In this document: piece after piece, positions 39,513 through 49,075 of the stretch
How positions within the stretch are numbered: position 1 is the stretch's first letter
Layout of the letters: each line of letters begins with the position of its first letter
NCBI GenBank assembly: GCA_000716465.1
Contig: JNWL01000005.1
Location: 62,001-126,000, forward strand
DNA: 64,000 nt
Reading direction: 5' to 3'
From: Streptomyces bikiniensis
GTDB lineage: Bacteria; Actinomycetota; Actinomycetes; Streptomycetales; Streptomycetaceae
Notes under the pieces: generated by a model
Told to the model about the DNA's origin: nothing
Database searches by the model: none
The model's input: the letters and a program-made list of their open reading frames with translations, nothing else
Made by a program: the position numbers and the translations under genes

Positions 39513-40979
39513 GTGCCGAACGCCAACGAAGACACCCCGACTGCACTGAGCCAGGTGCAACGCCGCGCGGTCAGTGAACTGCTGCGCGTGTCCCCTGCCG
39601 CCGACGACCTCGCCCGCCGCTTCCAGGAGGCCGGGTTCAGCCTCGCGCTGGTCGGCGGCTCGGTACGGGACGCCCTGCTCGGCCGGCTCGGCAACGACCT
39701 GGACTTCACCACCGACGCCCGCCCCGAGGACGTACTGAAGATCGTCCGCCCGTGGGCCGACGCCGTGTGGGAGGTCGGCATCGCCTTCGGGACGGTCGGC
39801 TGCCAGAAGGACGCCCGCGTCGGGGACACCGTCCAGCGCTTCCAGATCGAGGTCACCACGTACCGCTCGGAGGCGTACGACCGGACCTCTCGCAAGCCCG
39901 AGGTCTCCTACGGCGACTCGATCGAGGAGGACCTCGTCCGGCGCGACTTCACCGTCAACGCCATGGCCGTGGCCCTCCCCGAGAAGACGTTCATCGACCC
40001 GTACGGCGGTCTGGAGGACCTGGCCGCCCGGGTCCTGCGCACGCCCGGCACGCCGGAGGAGTCCTTCTCCGACGACCCGCTGCGCATGATGCGGGCCGCG
40101 CGGTTCGCCGCCCAGCTGGACTTCGAGGTCGCCCCCGAGGTCGTCGCGGCCATGAAGGAGATGTCCGGCCGGATCGAGATCGTCTCCGCCGAGCGCATTC
40201 GGGAAGAGCTCAACAAGCTCCTCCTCTCCGCCCACCCGCGGAAGGGCCTCGGCCTGCTCGTGGACACCGGCCTCGCCAACCACGTGCTGCCCGAGCTGCC
40301 GTCGCTGCGCCTGGAGAGCGACGAGCACCACCGGCACAAGGACGTCTACGAGCACTCGCTGACCGTGCTCGACCAGGCGATCGACCTGGAGGAGGACGGC
40401 CCCGACCTGGTGCTGCGGCTCGCGGCCCTGCTGCACGACATCGGCAAGCCGCGCACCCGTCGCTTCGAGAAGGACGGACGGGTCTCCTTCCACCACCACG
40501 AAGTCGTGGGCGCGAAGATGACCAAGAAGCGCATGACCGCGCTCAAGTACTCCAACGAGATGATCAAGGACGTCTCGCGCCTCGTGGAGCTGCACCTCCG
40601 CTTCCACGGTTACGGGACCGGCGAGTGGACCGACTCCGCCGTGCGCCGCTACGTGCGGGACGCCGGCCCGTTGCTCTCGCGTCTGCACAAGCTGACCCGC
40701 TCGGACTGCACCACCCGCAACAAGCGCAAGGCGACCGCGCTCTCCCGGGCCTACGACGGCCTGGAGGACCGCATCGCCCAGCTCCAGGAGCAGGAGGAGC
40801 TGGACGCGATCCGTCCCGATCTCGACGGCAACCAGATCCAGGAGATCCTGGGCATCGGCCCCGGCCCGGCCATCGGCCAGGCGTACAAGTTCCTGCTTGA
40901 GCTCCGGCTGGAGAACGGGCCCATGGGGCACGACCAGGCCGTCACCGCGCTCAAGGAGTGGTGGGCGGCACAGGGCTGA
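39513..40979 (+). CDS. cca: CCA tRNA nucleotidyltransferase
   Basis: A class II nucleotidyltransferase of 488 residues that adds or repairs the tRNA 3' CCA end, needed here because neither tRNA gene encodes CCA. The catalytic signature is LVGGSVRDALLGRLGNDLDFTTDA. The RNA-binding motif RRDFTVNAMAV is present, and a C-terminal HD domain (LLHDIGKPRTRRF, HHHEVVGAKM) may act as a phosphohydrolase. The GTG at 39513 starts the family-like region VPNANEDTPTALSQVQ. Older annotation calls such genes poly(A) polymerase (pcnA). Confidence 0.95.
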   Translation: MPNANEDTPTALSQVQRRAVSELLRVSPAADDLARRFQEAGFSLALVGGSVRDALLGRLGNDLDFTTDARPEDVLKIVRPWADAVWEVGIAFGTVGCQKDARVGDTVQRFQIEVTTYRSEAYDRTSRKPEVSYGDSIEEDLVRRDFTVNAMAVALPEKTFIDPYGGLEDLAARVLRTPGTPEESFSDDPLRMMRAARFAAQLDFEVAPEVVAAMKEMSGRIEIVSAERIREELNKLLLSAHPRKGLGLLVDTGLANHVLPELPSLRLESDEHHRHKDVYEHSLTVLDQAIDLEEDGPDLVLRLAALLHDIGKPRTRRFEKDGRVSFHHHEVVGAKMTKKRMTALKYSNEMIKDVSRLVELHLRFHGYGTGEWTDSAVRRYVRDAGPLLSRLHKLTRSDCTTRNKRKATALSRAYDGLEDRIAQLQEQEELDAIRPDLDGNQIQEILGIGPGPAIGQAYKFLLELRLENGPMGHDQAVTALKEWWAAQG

Positions 40980-41003
40980 ACCGTCCTCGGCGTCCGGGCC
41001 GGG

Positions 41004-41019
41004 TGTTTCACGTGAAACA
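41004..41019. promoter_or_regulatory. parS site within a 30-bp palindrome
   Basis: A perfect TGTTTCACGTGAAACA flanked by GGCCGGG and CCCGGCC, so that 40997-41026 is one uninterrupted palindrome. It follows the cca stop and could double as a transcription terminator. Confidence 0.95.
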
Positions 41020-41053
41020 CCCGGCCGGACACCGGCAGCTCACCGAGGGGTGG

Positions 41054-41069
41054 TGTTTCACGTGAAACA
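41054..41069. promoter_or_regulatory. parS site
   Basis: A perfect TGTTTCACGTGAAACA, 50 bases centre to centre from the previous one. It ends at the base before the MFS stop codon. Confidence 0.95.
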
Positions 41070-42347
41070 TCACCCCTTCGCGCGTTCCCCGCGCTCCCCG
41101 CGGGTTCCGTGCAGCGCCACGGCGATCGATCCGTAGATCACGGCCACCAGAACGATCAGCGGGGCGGAGCGCCCGTCGGGCGGCAGCATCAGCGCCGCGA
41201 CTCCTGCCGCGCCGACGAAGGCGACGTTGAAGAGCACGTCGTAGAGCGAGAAGACCCGGCCCCGGTACGCGTCGTCCACGGACGTCTGCACCACCGTGTC
41301 CGTCGCGATCTTCGCCCCCTGGGTGATGAGCCCGAGCAGGAAGGCGGCGACGAGGAAGGGGACGGGAGCGAAGGTCAGGCCGAGTGCCGGTTCGAGTACG
41401 GCCGCCGCCGCGGTGCACACGGTCATCCAGCCGAAGGGACCGAACCGCCGGACCGCCCACGGGGAGAGGACCGCGGCGGCGAAGAAGCCCGCTCCCGACA
41501 GGGCGACGGCGAGTCCGAGGAGACCGAGGCCCTCGGACTCGGTGGAGCTCCAGGTGTAGCGGCAGAGCATGAGCACGGCGACGAGCAGGGCGCCGTAACA
41601 GAACCGTATGAGGCCCACCGCGGTGAGCGCCCGGAGGGCGGGCCGCCGCTCGGTGAGGTGGCGCAGCCCCTCGGCCAGCCCGTGGGCGGTCGTCCGCAGG
41701 GCCGTGGTGAGGCGCTGGGGCACGAGGCCAGGATCGGGACCGAGGAGTTCCCGGGGCATCCGCAGGGAGGCGAGGGCCGCGCAGAGGTAGAGGACGGCGC
41801 CGAAGGCCACCACGGCGGCGTCGGAACCGTCGGCGAGCAGCCGGACGCCGAAGGCGAGGCCGCCCCCGACGGTCGCGGCGAGCGTGCCGGCGGTGGGGGA
41901 GAGCGAGTTCGCCACGACCAGCCGTTCGTCGTCGACGACGCGCGGGAGCGAGGCCGAGAGCCCCGCGAGGACGAAGCGGTTGACGGCCGTGACGGAGAGC
42001 GCGGAGGCGTAGAAGAGCCAGTCGGGCACGGAGGCGAGGACGAGCACCGCGGTCCCGCACGCGAGCAGGGCGCGCAGGAGGTTCCCGTACAGGAAGACCT
42101 GGCGGCGCTGCCAGCGGTCGAGCAGCACACCGGCGAAGGGCCCCACGAGGGAGTAGGGGAGCAGGAGGACCGCCATGGCGGAGGCGATCGCGGCGGGCGA
42201 GGTCTGCTTCTCGGGGGAGAAGACGACGTACGCGGCCAGGGCCACCTGGTAGACGCCGTCGGCGCACTGGGAGAGCAGCCGGACGGCGAGCAGACGGCGG
42301 AAGTGCGCCAGGCGCAGGAGTACGCGCAGATCACGTACGACGGACAT
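41070..42347 (-). CDS. MFS transporter
   Basis: A 425-residue major facilitator with 12 predicted helices, beginning MSVVRDLRVLLRLAHFRRLLAVRL. Its motifs (PYSLVGPFAGVLLDRWQRRQV between helices 2 and 3) resemble the DHA/exporter group. Starts before the ATG at 42347 add only a poor segment. The substrate is unknown. The gene converges on cca, with two parS sites in the gap. Confidence 0.85.
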   Translation of the reverse strand: MSVVRDLRVLLRLAHFRRLLAVRLLSQCADGVYQVALAAYVVFSPEKQTSPAAIASAMAVLLLPYSLVGPFAGVLLDRWQRRQVFLYGNLLRALLACGTAVLVLASVPDWLFYASALSVTAVNRFVLAGLSASLPRVVDDERLVVANSLSPTAGTLAATVGGGLAFGVRLLADGSDAAVVAFGAVLYLCAALASLRMPRELLGPDPGLVPQRLTTALRTTAHGLAEGLRHLTERRPALRALTAVGLIRFCYGALLVAVLMLCRYTWSSTESEGLGLLGLAVALSGAGFFAAAVLSPWAVRRFGPFGWMTVCTAAAAVLEPALGLTFAPVPFLVAAFLLGLITQGAKIATDTVVQTSVDDAYRGRVFSLYDVLFNVAFVGAAGVAALMLPPDGRSAPLIVLVAVIYGSIAVALHGTRGERGERAKG

Positions 42348-42369
42348 GGCAGCAAGACTCACACACGAG

Positions 42370-42398
42370 GAGGGCCCCGGGCAGTGCCCGGGGCCCTC
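42370..42398. terminator. Terminator between MFS and ino1
   Basis: A perfect 13-bp inverted repeat GAGGGCCCCGGGC / GCCCGGGGCCCTC with loop AGT lies after the ino1 gene (minus strand) and before the MFS gene, which is transcribed in the same direction. No T-run, but very stable. Confidence 0.7.
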
Positions 42399-42468
42399 GA
42401 TCACCGGCCGTGCGGAGTGATCAGCCGTCGTCCGTACGGCGTGACCAGCCGTCAGGCGTGCGCCGTGA

Positions 42469-43551
42469 TCAGCGCTCGACCTCGCCCTTGATGAACTTCT
42501 CGACGTTGGCGAGGGCCTCGTCGTCGAAGTACTGCACCGGGGGGGACTTCATGAAGTAGCTCGACGCGGAGAGGATGGGGCCACCGATGCCCCGGTCCTT
42601 GGCGATCTTCGCGGCGCGCAGGGCGTCGATGATGACACCGGCCGAGTTCGGGGAGTCCCACACCTCCAGCTTGTACTCCAGGTTCAGCGGAACGTCGCCG
42701 AAGGCACGGCCCTCGAGGCGCACGTACGCCCACTTGCGGTCGTCCAGCCAGGCCACGTAGTCCGACGGGCCGATGTGGACGTTCTTCTCGCCCAGCTCGC
42801 GGTCGGGGATCTGCGAGGTGACGGCCTGCGTCTTGGAGATCTTCTTGGACTCCAGGCGCTCGCGCTCCAGCATGTTCTTGAAGTCCATGTTGCCGCCGAC
42901 GTTGAGCTGCATGGTGCGCTCGAGACGGACACCGCGGTCCTCGAACAGCTTGGCCATCACGCGGTGCGTGATGGTCGCGCCGACCTGCGACTTGATGTCG
43001 TCGCCGACGATCGGGACACCGGCCTCGGTGAACTTGTCCGCCCACTCCTTGGTGCCGGCGATGAAGACCGGGAGGGCATTGACGAAGGCGACCTTGGCGT
43101 CGATGGCGGCCTGCGCGTAGAACTTCGCGGCCTCCTCGGAGCCCACGGGCAGGTAGCAGACGAGAACGTCGACCTGGCGGTCCTTGAGGATCTGGACGAC
43201 GTCCACCGGCTCCTCGGCGGACTCCTCGATGGTCTGGCGGTAGTACTTGCCGAGACCGTCGAGGGTGTGGCCGCGCTGGACCGTGACGCCCTTGTTCGGG
43301 ACGTCGCAGATCTTGATGGTGTTGTTCTCGCTGGCGCCGATGGCGTCCGAGAGGTCGAGGCCGACCTTCTTCGCGTCGACGTCGAAGGCGGCGACGAACT
43401 CGACGTCACCGACGTGGTAGTCGCCGAACTGGACGTGCATCAGGCCGGGCACCTTGGTCGCCGGGTCGGCGTCCTTGTAGTACTCGACGCCCTGGACCAG
43501 CGAGGCGGCGCAGTTGCCCACGCCGACGATTGCTACGCGAACCGAACCCAT
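42469..43551 (-). CDS. ino1: Inositol-3-phosphate synthase
   Basis: A 360-residue actinobacterial myo-inositol-phosphate synthase that converts glucose 6-phosphate to inositol 3-phosphate for phosphatidylinositol and mycothiol. The NAD site is [22 protein letters not shown]. The active-site stretch [17 protein letters not shown] and the segment [13 protein letters not shown] are intact. The PadR gene lies 48 bases upstream in the same direction. The inositol product feeds mycothiol, a thiol buffer related to the trxBA function elsewhere in the window; that link is a known pathway, not a visible co-regulation. Confidence 0.96.
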   Translation of the reverse strand: MGSVRVAIVGVGNCAASLVQGVEYYKDADPATKVPGLMHVQFGDYHVGDVEFVAAFDVDAKKVGLDLSDAIGASENNTIKICDVPNKGVTVQRGHTLDGLGKYYRQTIEESAEEPVDVVQILKDRQVDVLVCYLPVGSEEAAKFYAQAAIDAKVAFVNALPVFIAGTKEWADKFTEAGVPIVGDDIKSQVGATITHRVMAKLFEDRGVRLERTMQLNVGGNMDFKNMLERERLESKKISKTQAVTSQIPDRELGEKNVHIGPSDYVAWLDDRKWAYVRLEGRAFGDVPLNLEYKLEVWDSPNSAGVIIDALRAAKIAKDRGIGGPILSASSYFMKSPPVQYFDDEALANVEKFIKGEVER

Positions 43552-43599
43552 TCCGGTTGCTCCCTGTGTGATCGTGTGAAGCCCTGCTGTGCGCGGGAT

Positions 43600-44280
43600 T
43601 CACGTGGTGGTGTCGTCGGACGGATCCGGCCGGGTACTGCCCCCGTGCCGGGGCAGGCCGCCCGTTTCTCCAGAATCGTTGTCGTGCGGAGCGGCGGCCC
43701 CGGGACCGGATCGTCGATCCCGTCCCGCCCGCTCGCTCTCGATGAGCTCGTTCAGCCAGCGCACTTCGCGCTCCACGGACTCCATGCCGTGGCGCTGCAG
43801 CTCAAGCGTGTAGTCGTCGAGGCGCTCGCGGGTCCGGGCCAGAGAGGCGCGCATCTTCTCCAGGCGCTCCTCCAGCCGGCTGCGGCGGCCTTCGAGGACC
43901 CGCATCCGCACCTCGCGCTCGGTCTGCCCGAAGAAGGCGAAGCGGGCCGCGAAGTGCTCGTCCTCCCAGGAGTCCGGTCCGGTGTGGGAGAGGAGCTCCT
44001 CGAAGTGCTCCTTACCTTCCGGGGTCAACCGGTAGACGATCTTGGTCCGGCGTCCCGCGAGCGACGCGGCGAGGGTGTCCTCGGGGGCGCTGCCCGGCTC
44101 CTCGATCAACCAGCCGTTTGCGACCAGCGTCTTGAGGCAGGGGTACAGCGTTCCGTAGCTGAAGGCCCGGAAGACGCCCAGCGAGGTGTTGAGCCGCTTC
44201 CGCAGCTCGTACCCGTGCATCGGGGCCTCGCGCAGCAGGCCGAGGACGGCGAACTCGAGGATGCCGGAGCGTCTGCTCAT
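43600..44280 (-). CDS. PadR family transcriptional regulator
   Basis: A 226-residue regulator with an N-terminal PadR winged helix (ILEFAVLGLLREAPMHGYELRKRL, then FSYGTLYPCLKTLVANGWL) and a C-terminal coiled-coil Vir/PadR-C type domain (EREVRMRVLEGRRSRLEERLEKMRASLARTRERL). The tail is disordered. A perfect inverted repeat with PadR-like sequence lies 34 bases upstream of its start, so it probably controls itself and, as the two genes are adjacent, ino1. The inducer is unknown. Confidence 0.9.
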   Translation of the reverse strand: MSRRSGILEFAVLGLLREAPMHGYELRKRLNTSLGVFRAFSYGTLYPCLKTLVANGWLIEEPGSAPEDTLAASLAGRRTKIVYRLTPEGKEHFEELLSHTGPDSWEDEHFAARFAFFGQTEREVRMRVLEGRRSRLEERLEKMRASLARTRERLDDYTLELQRHGMESVEREVRWLNELIESERAGRDRRSGPGAAAPHDNDSGETGGLPRHGGSTRPDPSDDTTT

Positions 44281-44647
44281 CCGTCGCCTCCTCCGGTGCC
44301 GTGGCCCTTATGCCGTGCTGATGTATCGGCTCGATACATCAGCACGATAGAGCGGTCACTCTGCGGCGACAAGTGGACCCGTCGTGACCGGCGTCACATC
44401 CTCGATTCACAGGAGTCGACTTGCCTGATTTGGGGTGAACTCCGGCTCCAGGTGGTTTTTGGCCGTGCGTAGTCTGTGCGGATGCAGACCACCGGGAACC
44501 GAGCGACGCCCTGGGGCGTCAGTGCTGCGGGTGACCGGCTGCGGTACGGGGGGACCTCCGATGGGTCCCGGCCGTGCGCATTTCGGGGGGACCGGAACTC
44601 AACTGCCGCTTCCAGGCGTACTCGCCTGCCCGAGGAGTAGTCGTTCG
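44281..44647. other. Divergent regulatory region
   Basis: Between the minus-strand padR-ino1 pair and the plus-strand penicillin-binding protein gene. It contains a strong operator-like palindrome at 44315-44345. No RNA gene or credible short gene was recognised in the remaining 300 bases; the promoter of the PBP gene was not resolved. Confidence 0.6.
44315..44345. promoter_or_regulatory. Operator palindrome upstream of padR
   Basis: A perfect 14-bp inverted repeat, GTGCTGATGTATCG (44315-44328) and its complement (44332-44345), with a 3-base centre. It contains the ATGT...ACAT spacing seen in PadR family operators and begins 34 bases upstream of the padR start. Autoregulation by PadR is the likely reading. 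Confidence 0.8.
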
Positions 44648-47416
44648 ATGAGCGAGCATCGTCGCAAAGCGCCGCAGCAGCAGCCACCGACCGGTGGACG
44701 CGCGGCGGCACGGCGCGCTGCCCAGCAGCCGGGGGGCCGCAGGTCGGCCCCGGCCCGGAACGTCGGTACGGGGGCCCCTTCGGCCTCCTACGGACCTCCC
44801 TCCTCCCACGGCGGGGAGGAGCGCCCCTACGGGGGACGCGCGGAGGCCCGCCGGGCCGCCCAGCGCGGCAGCCGCAGGAAGGGCGCCGGCTCCGGTCCCG
44901 GCGGCCCCGGTGGATCCGGTGGCGGCCGGCGCGGTGGCGGCGGCGGGGGGCGCGGCCCGGGGGGCGGCCCCGAGGGACGCGGACCCGGCAAGAAGCGGTT
45001 CATCGACTACCCGCGCCACAACAAGTACGGCTGGCGCCGTTGGCTGCCCTCGTGGCGGCTGGTGACGGGCACGTTCCTGTTCTTCGCCGCGAGTCTGATG
45101 GGCGCGGCGGCCCTCGCGTACTCGCAGGTGGACATCCCCAACGAGGCCGACACCGCCAAGTCGCAGAACAACATCTACTACTGGGCCGACGGGTCCGTCA
45201 TGGTCGCGACGGGCGACGGCGCCAACCGCCAGATCGTCAAGCTTCCGCAGATCTCGAAGCACATGCAGAACGCCGTGATCTCGGCGGAGAACAAGACCTT
45301 CTGGGACGACGCGGGCATCGACCCGAAGGGCATGGGGCGCGCCATCTGGAACATGGCCAAGGGCGGCCAGACCCAGGGCGGCTCGACGATCACCCAGCAG
45401 TACGTGAAGAACAACCTCCTCGACGACCAGTCGCAGACCCTCACCCGGAAGATGAAGGAGTTCTTCATTGCCCTGAAGGTCGGCAACCAGGTCGACAAGA
45501 GGGACGTCATGGCCGGCTACCTGAACACCGCGTACTACGGGCGCGGCGCCTACGGCATCCAGGCGGCCTCCCGCGCCTACTTCAACACGGACGCCGACAA
45601 GCTCGACCCCAGCCAGGCGGCGCTGCTCGCCTCGGTGCTGAAGGGCGCGACGTACTACGACCCGGCCGGCTACCCCGAGATCGACCCCGGCGCCACCCAG
45701 GAGAAGAACACCGAGCGCGCCACCAAGCGGTGGAAGTGGATCCTCGACGAGATGGCGAAGGACGGGCACATCACGTCCGCGGAGCGGGCGAAGTACACGG
45801 AGTTCCCCAAGCTCCAGAAGCCCGGCCAGAGCGCCAAGCTGAGCGGTCAGATCGGCTACCTCGTCAGGACCGCCAAGGCGAACATCAAGACCCAGTTCGA
45901 CCTCAGCGAGGCGGAGCTGGAGCGCGGCGGGTACCAGATCTACACCACCTTCGACAAGAACAAGGTGGCCGCGCTCGAGAAGTCGGTGAAGAAGGTCTAC
46001 GACGAGCACATCGACCCCGAGAAGCGTCCCAAGACGGACACGCACGTCCAGTTCGGCGGCGCCTCCGTCGACACGGACACGGGAGAGATCGTCGCCATCT
46101 ACGGCGGTGTCGACGCCACCAAGCACTTCACCAACAACGCCGACGCCACCGGCGCCATGGTCGGATCGACGTTCAAGCCCTTCGTGCTCGCGGCCGCGAT
46201 GACGGACGGCGTACGGGACAAGGAGCTGGGCCCGGAGCAGGACGCCTCCACCCGCACGATCGTGGACCCGGACAAGAGCCGCTACTCCGGCAAGAACGGT
46301 TTGGTCGTCCGGAAGTACAACGGTGAGATCTGGCACAACGAGAAGGGCGAGGAGTGGCGCCAGACCAATGACGGTCAGGAGGACTACGGCAACATCTCGC
46401 TGCGCAGGGCCATGGTCCGGTCCGCCAACTCGCCCTACGTCCAGCTCGGCATGGACGTCGGCATCGACAAGGTCCGGGAGGCCGCGGTGAAGTCCGGCCT
46501 GCTGGAGAGCTCGCTCGTCAAGGGCGAGGTCCCCTCGTTCTCCCTCGGCATCTCCAGCCCGAGCGCCATCCGCATGGCGGGCTCCTACGCGACCTTCGCC
46601 AACCAGGGCAAGCAGAACGACCCCTACTCCGTGAAGGAGGTGAAGAAGGACGGCACCGTCGTGCACAAGCACAAGGCGGAGCCCGACCAGGCCTTCACCC
46701 CGGCCGTCGCCGGCAACATCACCGACGTCCTCCGGGACGTCGTGGACGAGGACGAGGGCACCGGCAAGAAGGCCCGGCTCCCCGGCCGCGACGTGGCCGG
46801 CAAGACCGGTACGACCGACGACAACCGGTCGGCCTGGTTCGTGGGTTACACCGCGCAGCTGGCGACGGCGATCGACATGTACCGCTACGACGACGACGAC
46901 ACGAAGAAGGACCGCAAGTTCGAGAAGATGTACGGCACCGGCGGTCGTGACACGATCCACGGTTCATCGTTCCCCTCGGAGATCTGGCGCGACTACATGA
47001 CCGTGGCCGTCAAGAACGACCCGAAGGTCAAGTTCCCCAAGCCGGAGAAGCTGGAGAACGCCGAGCCCGTCTTCGGCGGCGGTGCGTCGAGCCCCACGCC
47101 GACGCCGACGGCGACCGAGTCGGCGACGGCCACCCCGTCGACGACTCCCCCCACCACCCCGTCGACGACCCCCCCGACCACCCCGTCGACGACCCCCCCG
47201 ACGCCGACCAAGTCGCCGAAGCCGACCAAGACGACCTGCAGCATCTGGGACCCGGACTGCTACAACCCGGGCGACCCCGGCGGCAACACCGGAGAGCCCA
47301 CGGGCACGCCGACGAACACCGGTGATCCGGATCCGTCCGGCTCGCCGACGGACGACGGGGGCGGCAGGCCGGGCGGCACCGGGAACAGGCCCAACGACGG
47401 GTCCTGGTTCCCCTAG
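44648..47416 (+). CDS. Class A penicillin-binding protein
   Basis: A bifunctional peptidoglycan synthase of 922 residues with a glycosyltransferase and a transpeptidase domain. The cytoplasmic N-terminus (about 130 residues) is Gly/Arg/Pro-rich, followed by one transmembrane helix. The GT51 motifs AENKTFWDDAGID and GGSTITQQYVKNNLL are seen. Transpeptidase motifs are STFK in GSTFKPFVLAA, SAN in VRSANSPYVQ and KTGTTDD. The C-terminal extracellular tail is Thr/Pro-rich (STTPPTTPSTTPP repeats), then a CSIWDPDC pair of cysteines. The ATG at 44648 has GAGGAG upstream. Confidence 0.94.
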   Translation: MSEHRRKAPQQQPPTGGRAAARRAAQQPGGRRSAPARNVGTGAPSASYGPPSSHGGEERPYGGRAEARRAAQRGSRRKGAGSGPGGPGGSGGGRRGGGGGGRGPGGGPEGRGPGKKRFIDYPRHNKYGWRRWLPSWRLVTGTFLFFAASLMGAAALAYSQVDIPNEADTAKSQNNIYYWADGSVMVATGDGANRQIVKLPQISKHMQNAVISAENKTFWDDAGIDPKGMGRAIWNMAKGGQTQGGSTITQQYVKNNLLDDQSQTLTRKMKEFFIALKVGNQVDKRDVMAGYLNTAYYGRGAYGIQAASRAYFNTDADKLDPSQAALLASVLKGATYYDPAGYPEIDPGATQEKNTERATKRWKWILDEMAKDGHITSAERAKYTEFPKLQKPGQSAKLSGQIGYLVRTAKANIKTQFDLSEAELERGGYQIYTTFDKNKVAALEKSVKKVYDEHIDPEKRPKTDTHVQFGGASVDTDTGEIVAIYGGVDATKHFTNNADATGAMVGSTFKPFVLAAAMTDGVRDKELGPEQDASTRTIVDPDKSRYSGKNGLVVRKYNGEIWHNEKGEEWRQTNDGQEDYGNISLRRAMVRSANSPYVQLGMDVGIDKVREAAVKSGLLESSLVKGEVPSFSLGISSPSAIRMAGSYATFANQGKQNDPYSVKEVKKDGTVVHKHKAEPDQAFTPAVAGNITDVLRDVVDEDEGTGKKARLPGRDVAGKTGTTDDNRSAWFVGYTAQLATAIDMYRYDDDDTKKDRKFEKMYGTGGRDTIHGSSFPSEIWRDYMTVAVKNDPKVKFPKPEKLENAEPVFGGGASSPTPTPTATESATATPSTTPPTTPSTTPPTTPSTTPPTPTKSPKPTKTTCSIWDPDCYNPGDPGGNTGEPTGTPTNTGDPDPSGSPTDDGGGRPGGTGNRPNDGSWFP

Positions 47417-47527
47417 ACCCCTCCGGGGCCACTCCTCCGGGCCGTCGCGGCCGCTCCGTACCCTCCGTACGGGGCAGGCCGCGGCGGCCCCGCCGTTTTC
47501 CCGGGGACGTACGGCAGGATGTCCCCC

Positions 47528-49030
47528 ATGCCGAGCCTCCAGAAGACGAGCGCGCCGCGGGAGCGTCCGCGGACGGTCATCCCCACCCACCGGGACGAGG
47601 TGGCCGCCGCGGGCAGCGAACTGATCGGCGGCCCCTACGGACGCCGGGCGCTGCCCGGCACCGGCCGGCTGTCCCCGGTGCGGGTGATCGCCCTGGTGGC
47701 CATCGGCATGTTCGCCCTGGGCATGGTGCAGAAGCTGCCCTGCTACAACTGGGCCTGGTTCCGGGGGACGACCTCCCAGTACACGCACGCCTGCTATTCG
47801 GACATCCCGCACCTCTTCTCCGGGCGGGGCTTCGCGGACGGCCTGGTCCCCTACTTCGACCGGCTGCCCGGCGACATACCGTTCCTGGAGTACCCCGTCC
47901 TGACCGGGCTCTTCATGGAGGTCGCGGCCTGGCTGACGCCGGGCGGCGGCGAGACGGCGGAGCGCGAGCAGGCGTACTGGCTGGCCAACGCCGGCCTGCT
48001 GATGGTCTGCGCGGCCGTCCTGGCGGTCTGCGTCGCCCGGACGCACCGCCGGCGTCCCTGGGACGGCCTCCTGGTCGCCCTGGCGCCCGCGGTGGCGCTC
48101 ACGGCCACGATCAACTGGGACCTGCTCGCCGTCGCGCTGACCGCCGCGGCCGTCCTGATGTGGGCGCGGAGCCGTCCGCTGGCCTTCGGGATCCTGCTGG
48201 GCCTTGCCACGGCCGCCAAGCTCTACCCGGCTCTGCTCCTCCTCCCGCTGCTGCTGCTCTGCTGCCGCGCCGGGAAGTGGCGGCAGTACGGGGCCGCGGT
48301 GCTCGGCTTCGCGGGGTCCTGGCTGGTTGTGAACCTGCCGGTGATGCTGCTCGCGCCGGAGGGGTGGAAGCAGTTCTACGTCTTCAGCAGGCAGCGGAAC
48401 GTCGACTTCGGTTCGGTCTGGCTGCTCATCAGCCAGCGCACGGGCGACCCGATCCCGCCCGACCGGGCCAACCTGTACGCGCTGCTGCTCATGGGCATGG
48501 CCGCGATCGCCCTGGCCCACCTGACGTTCACGGCCCCCCGCAGGCCCCGCTTCGCCCAGCTGGCCTTCCTGGTCGTCGCCGCGTTCGTCCTCGTCAACAA
48601 GGTCTACTCGCCGCAGTACGTGCTGTGGCTGGTCCCGCTGGCGGTGCTCGCCCGGCCGCGCTGGCGCGACTTCCTGATCTGGCAGGCGTGCGAGGTCATG
48701 TACTTCCTGGGCGTCTGGACGTACCTGGCGTTCACGGCCGGCGGCAACAAGCAGGGCCTGCCGGTCGACGGCTACCAGTTCGCGATCGCCCTGCACCTGC
48801 TCGGCACGCTGTACCTGTGCGCGGTGGTCGTGCGCGACATCCTGGTGCCCGAGAAGGACCCGGTCCGGCAGGACGGCTCGGACGACCCCTCGGGGGGCGT
48901 CCTGGACGGGGCGGAGGACGTCTTCGTGGCGGGCGGCGCGGCGCACCCGGCGCGGCACGCCGCCCCCGCCTCCGGAGAGGCGCAGCGGGTCAGGTGGGGC
49001 GCTTCCGGGGAGCAGGACTCCCGGGGCTGA
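47528..49030 (+). CDS. Glycosyltransferase 87 family (DUF2029) integral membrane protein
   Basis: A polytopic protein of 500 residues (503 from the in-frame ATG at 47519) with 10 or so hydrophobic helices, of the GT-C polyprenyl-phosphate-dependent type. YFDRLPGDIPFLEYPVLTG includes an acidic catalytic-type motif near the first loop, and INWDLLAVAL and VNKVYSPQYVLWLVPLA are typical of the family. The C-terminal tail is disordered. It lies 111 bases after the PBP gene in the same direction, so it may contribute sugars to the envelope. The acceptor is unknown. Confidence 0.85.
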   Translation: MPSLQKTSAPRERPRTVIPTHRDEVAAAGSELIGGPYGRRALPGTGRLSPVRVIALVAIGMFALGMVQKLPCYNWAWFRGTTSQYTHACYSDIPHLFSGRGFADGLVPYFDRLPGDIPFLEYPVLTGLFMEVAAWLTPGGGETAEREQAYWLANAGLLMVCAAVLAVCVARTHRRRPWDGLLVALAPAVALTATINWDLLAVALTAAAVLMWARSRPLAFGILLGLATAAKLYPALLLLPLLLLCCRAGKWRQYGAAVLGFAGSWLVVNLPVMLLAPEGWKQFYVFSRQRNVDFGSVWLLISQRTGDPIPPDRANLYALLLMGMAAIALAHLTFTAPRRPRFAQLAFLVVAAFVLVNKVYSPQYVLWLVPLAVLARPRWRDFLIWQACEVMYFLGVWTYLAFTAGGNKQGLPVDGYQFAIALHLLGTLYLCAVVVRDILVPEKDPVRQDGSDDPSGGVLDGAEDVFVAGGAAHPARHAAPASGEAQRVRWGASGEQDSRG

Positions 49031-49075
49031 ACGGCTGCCTCCGGTCCGGGGCCCTCAGGACCCCGGACCGGTCGC

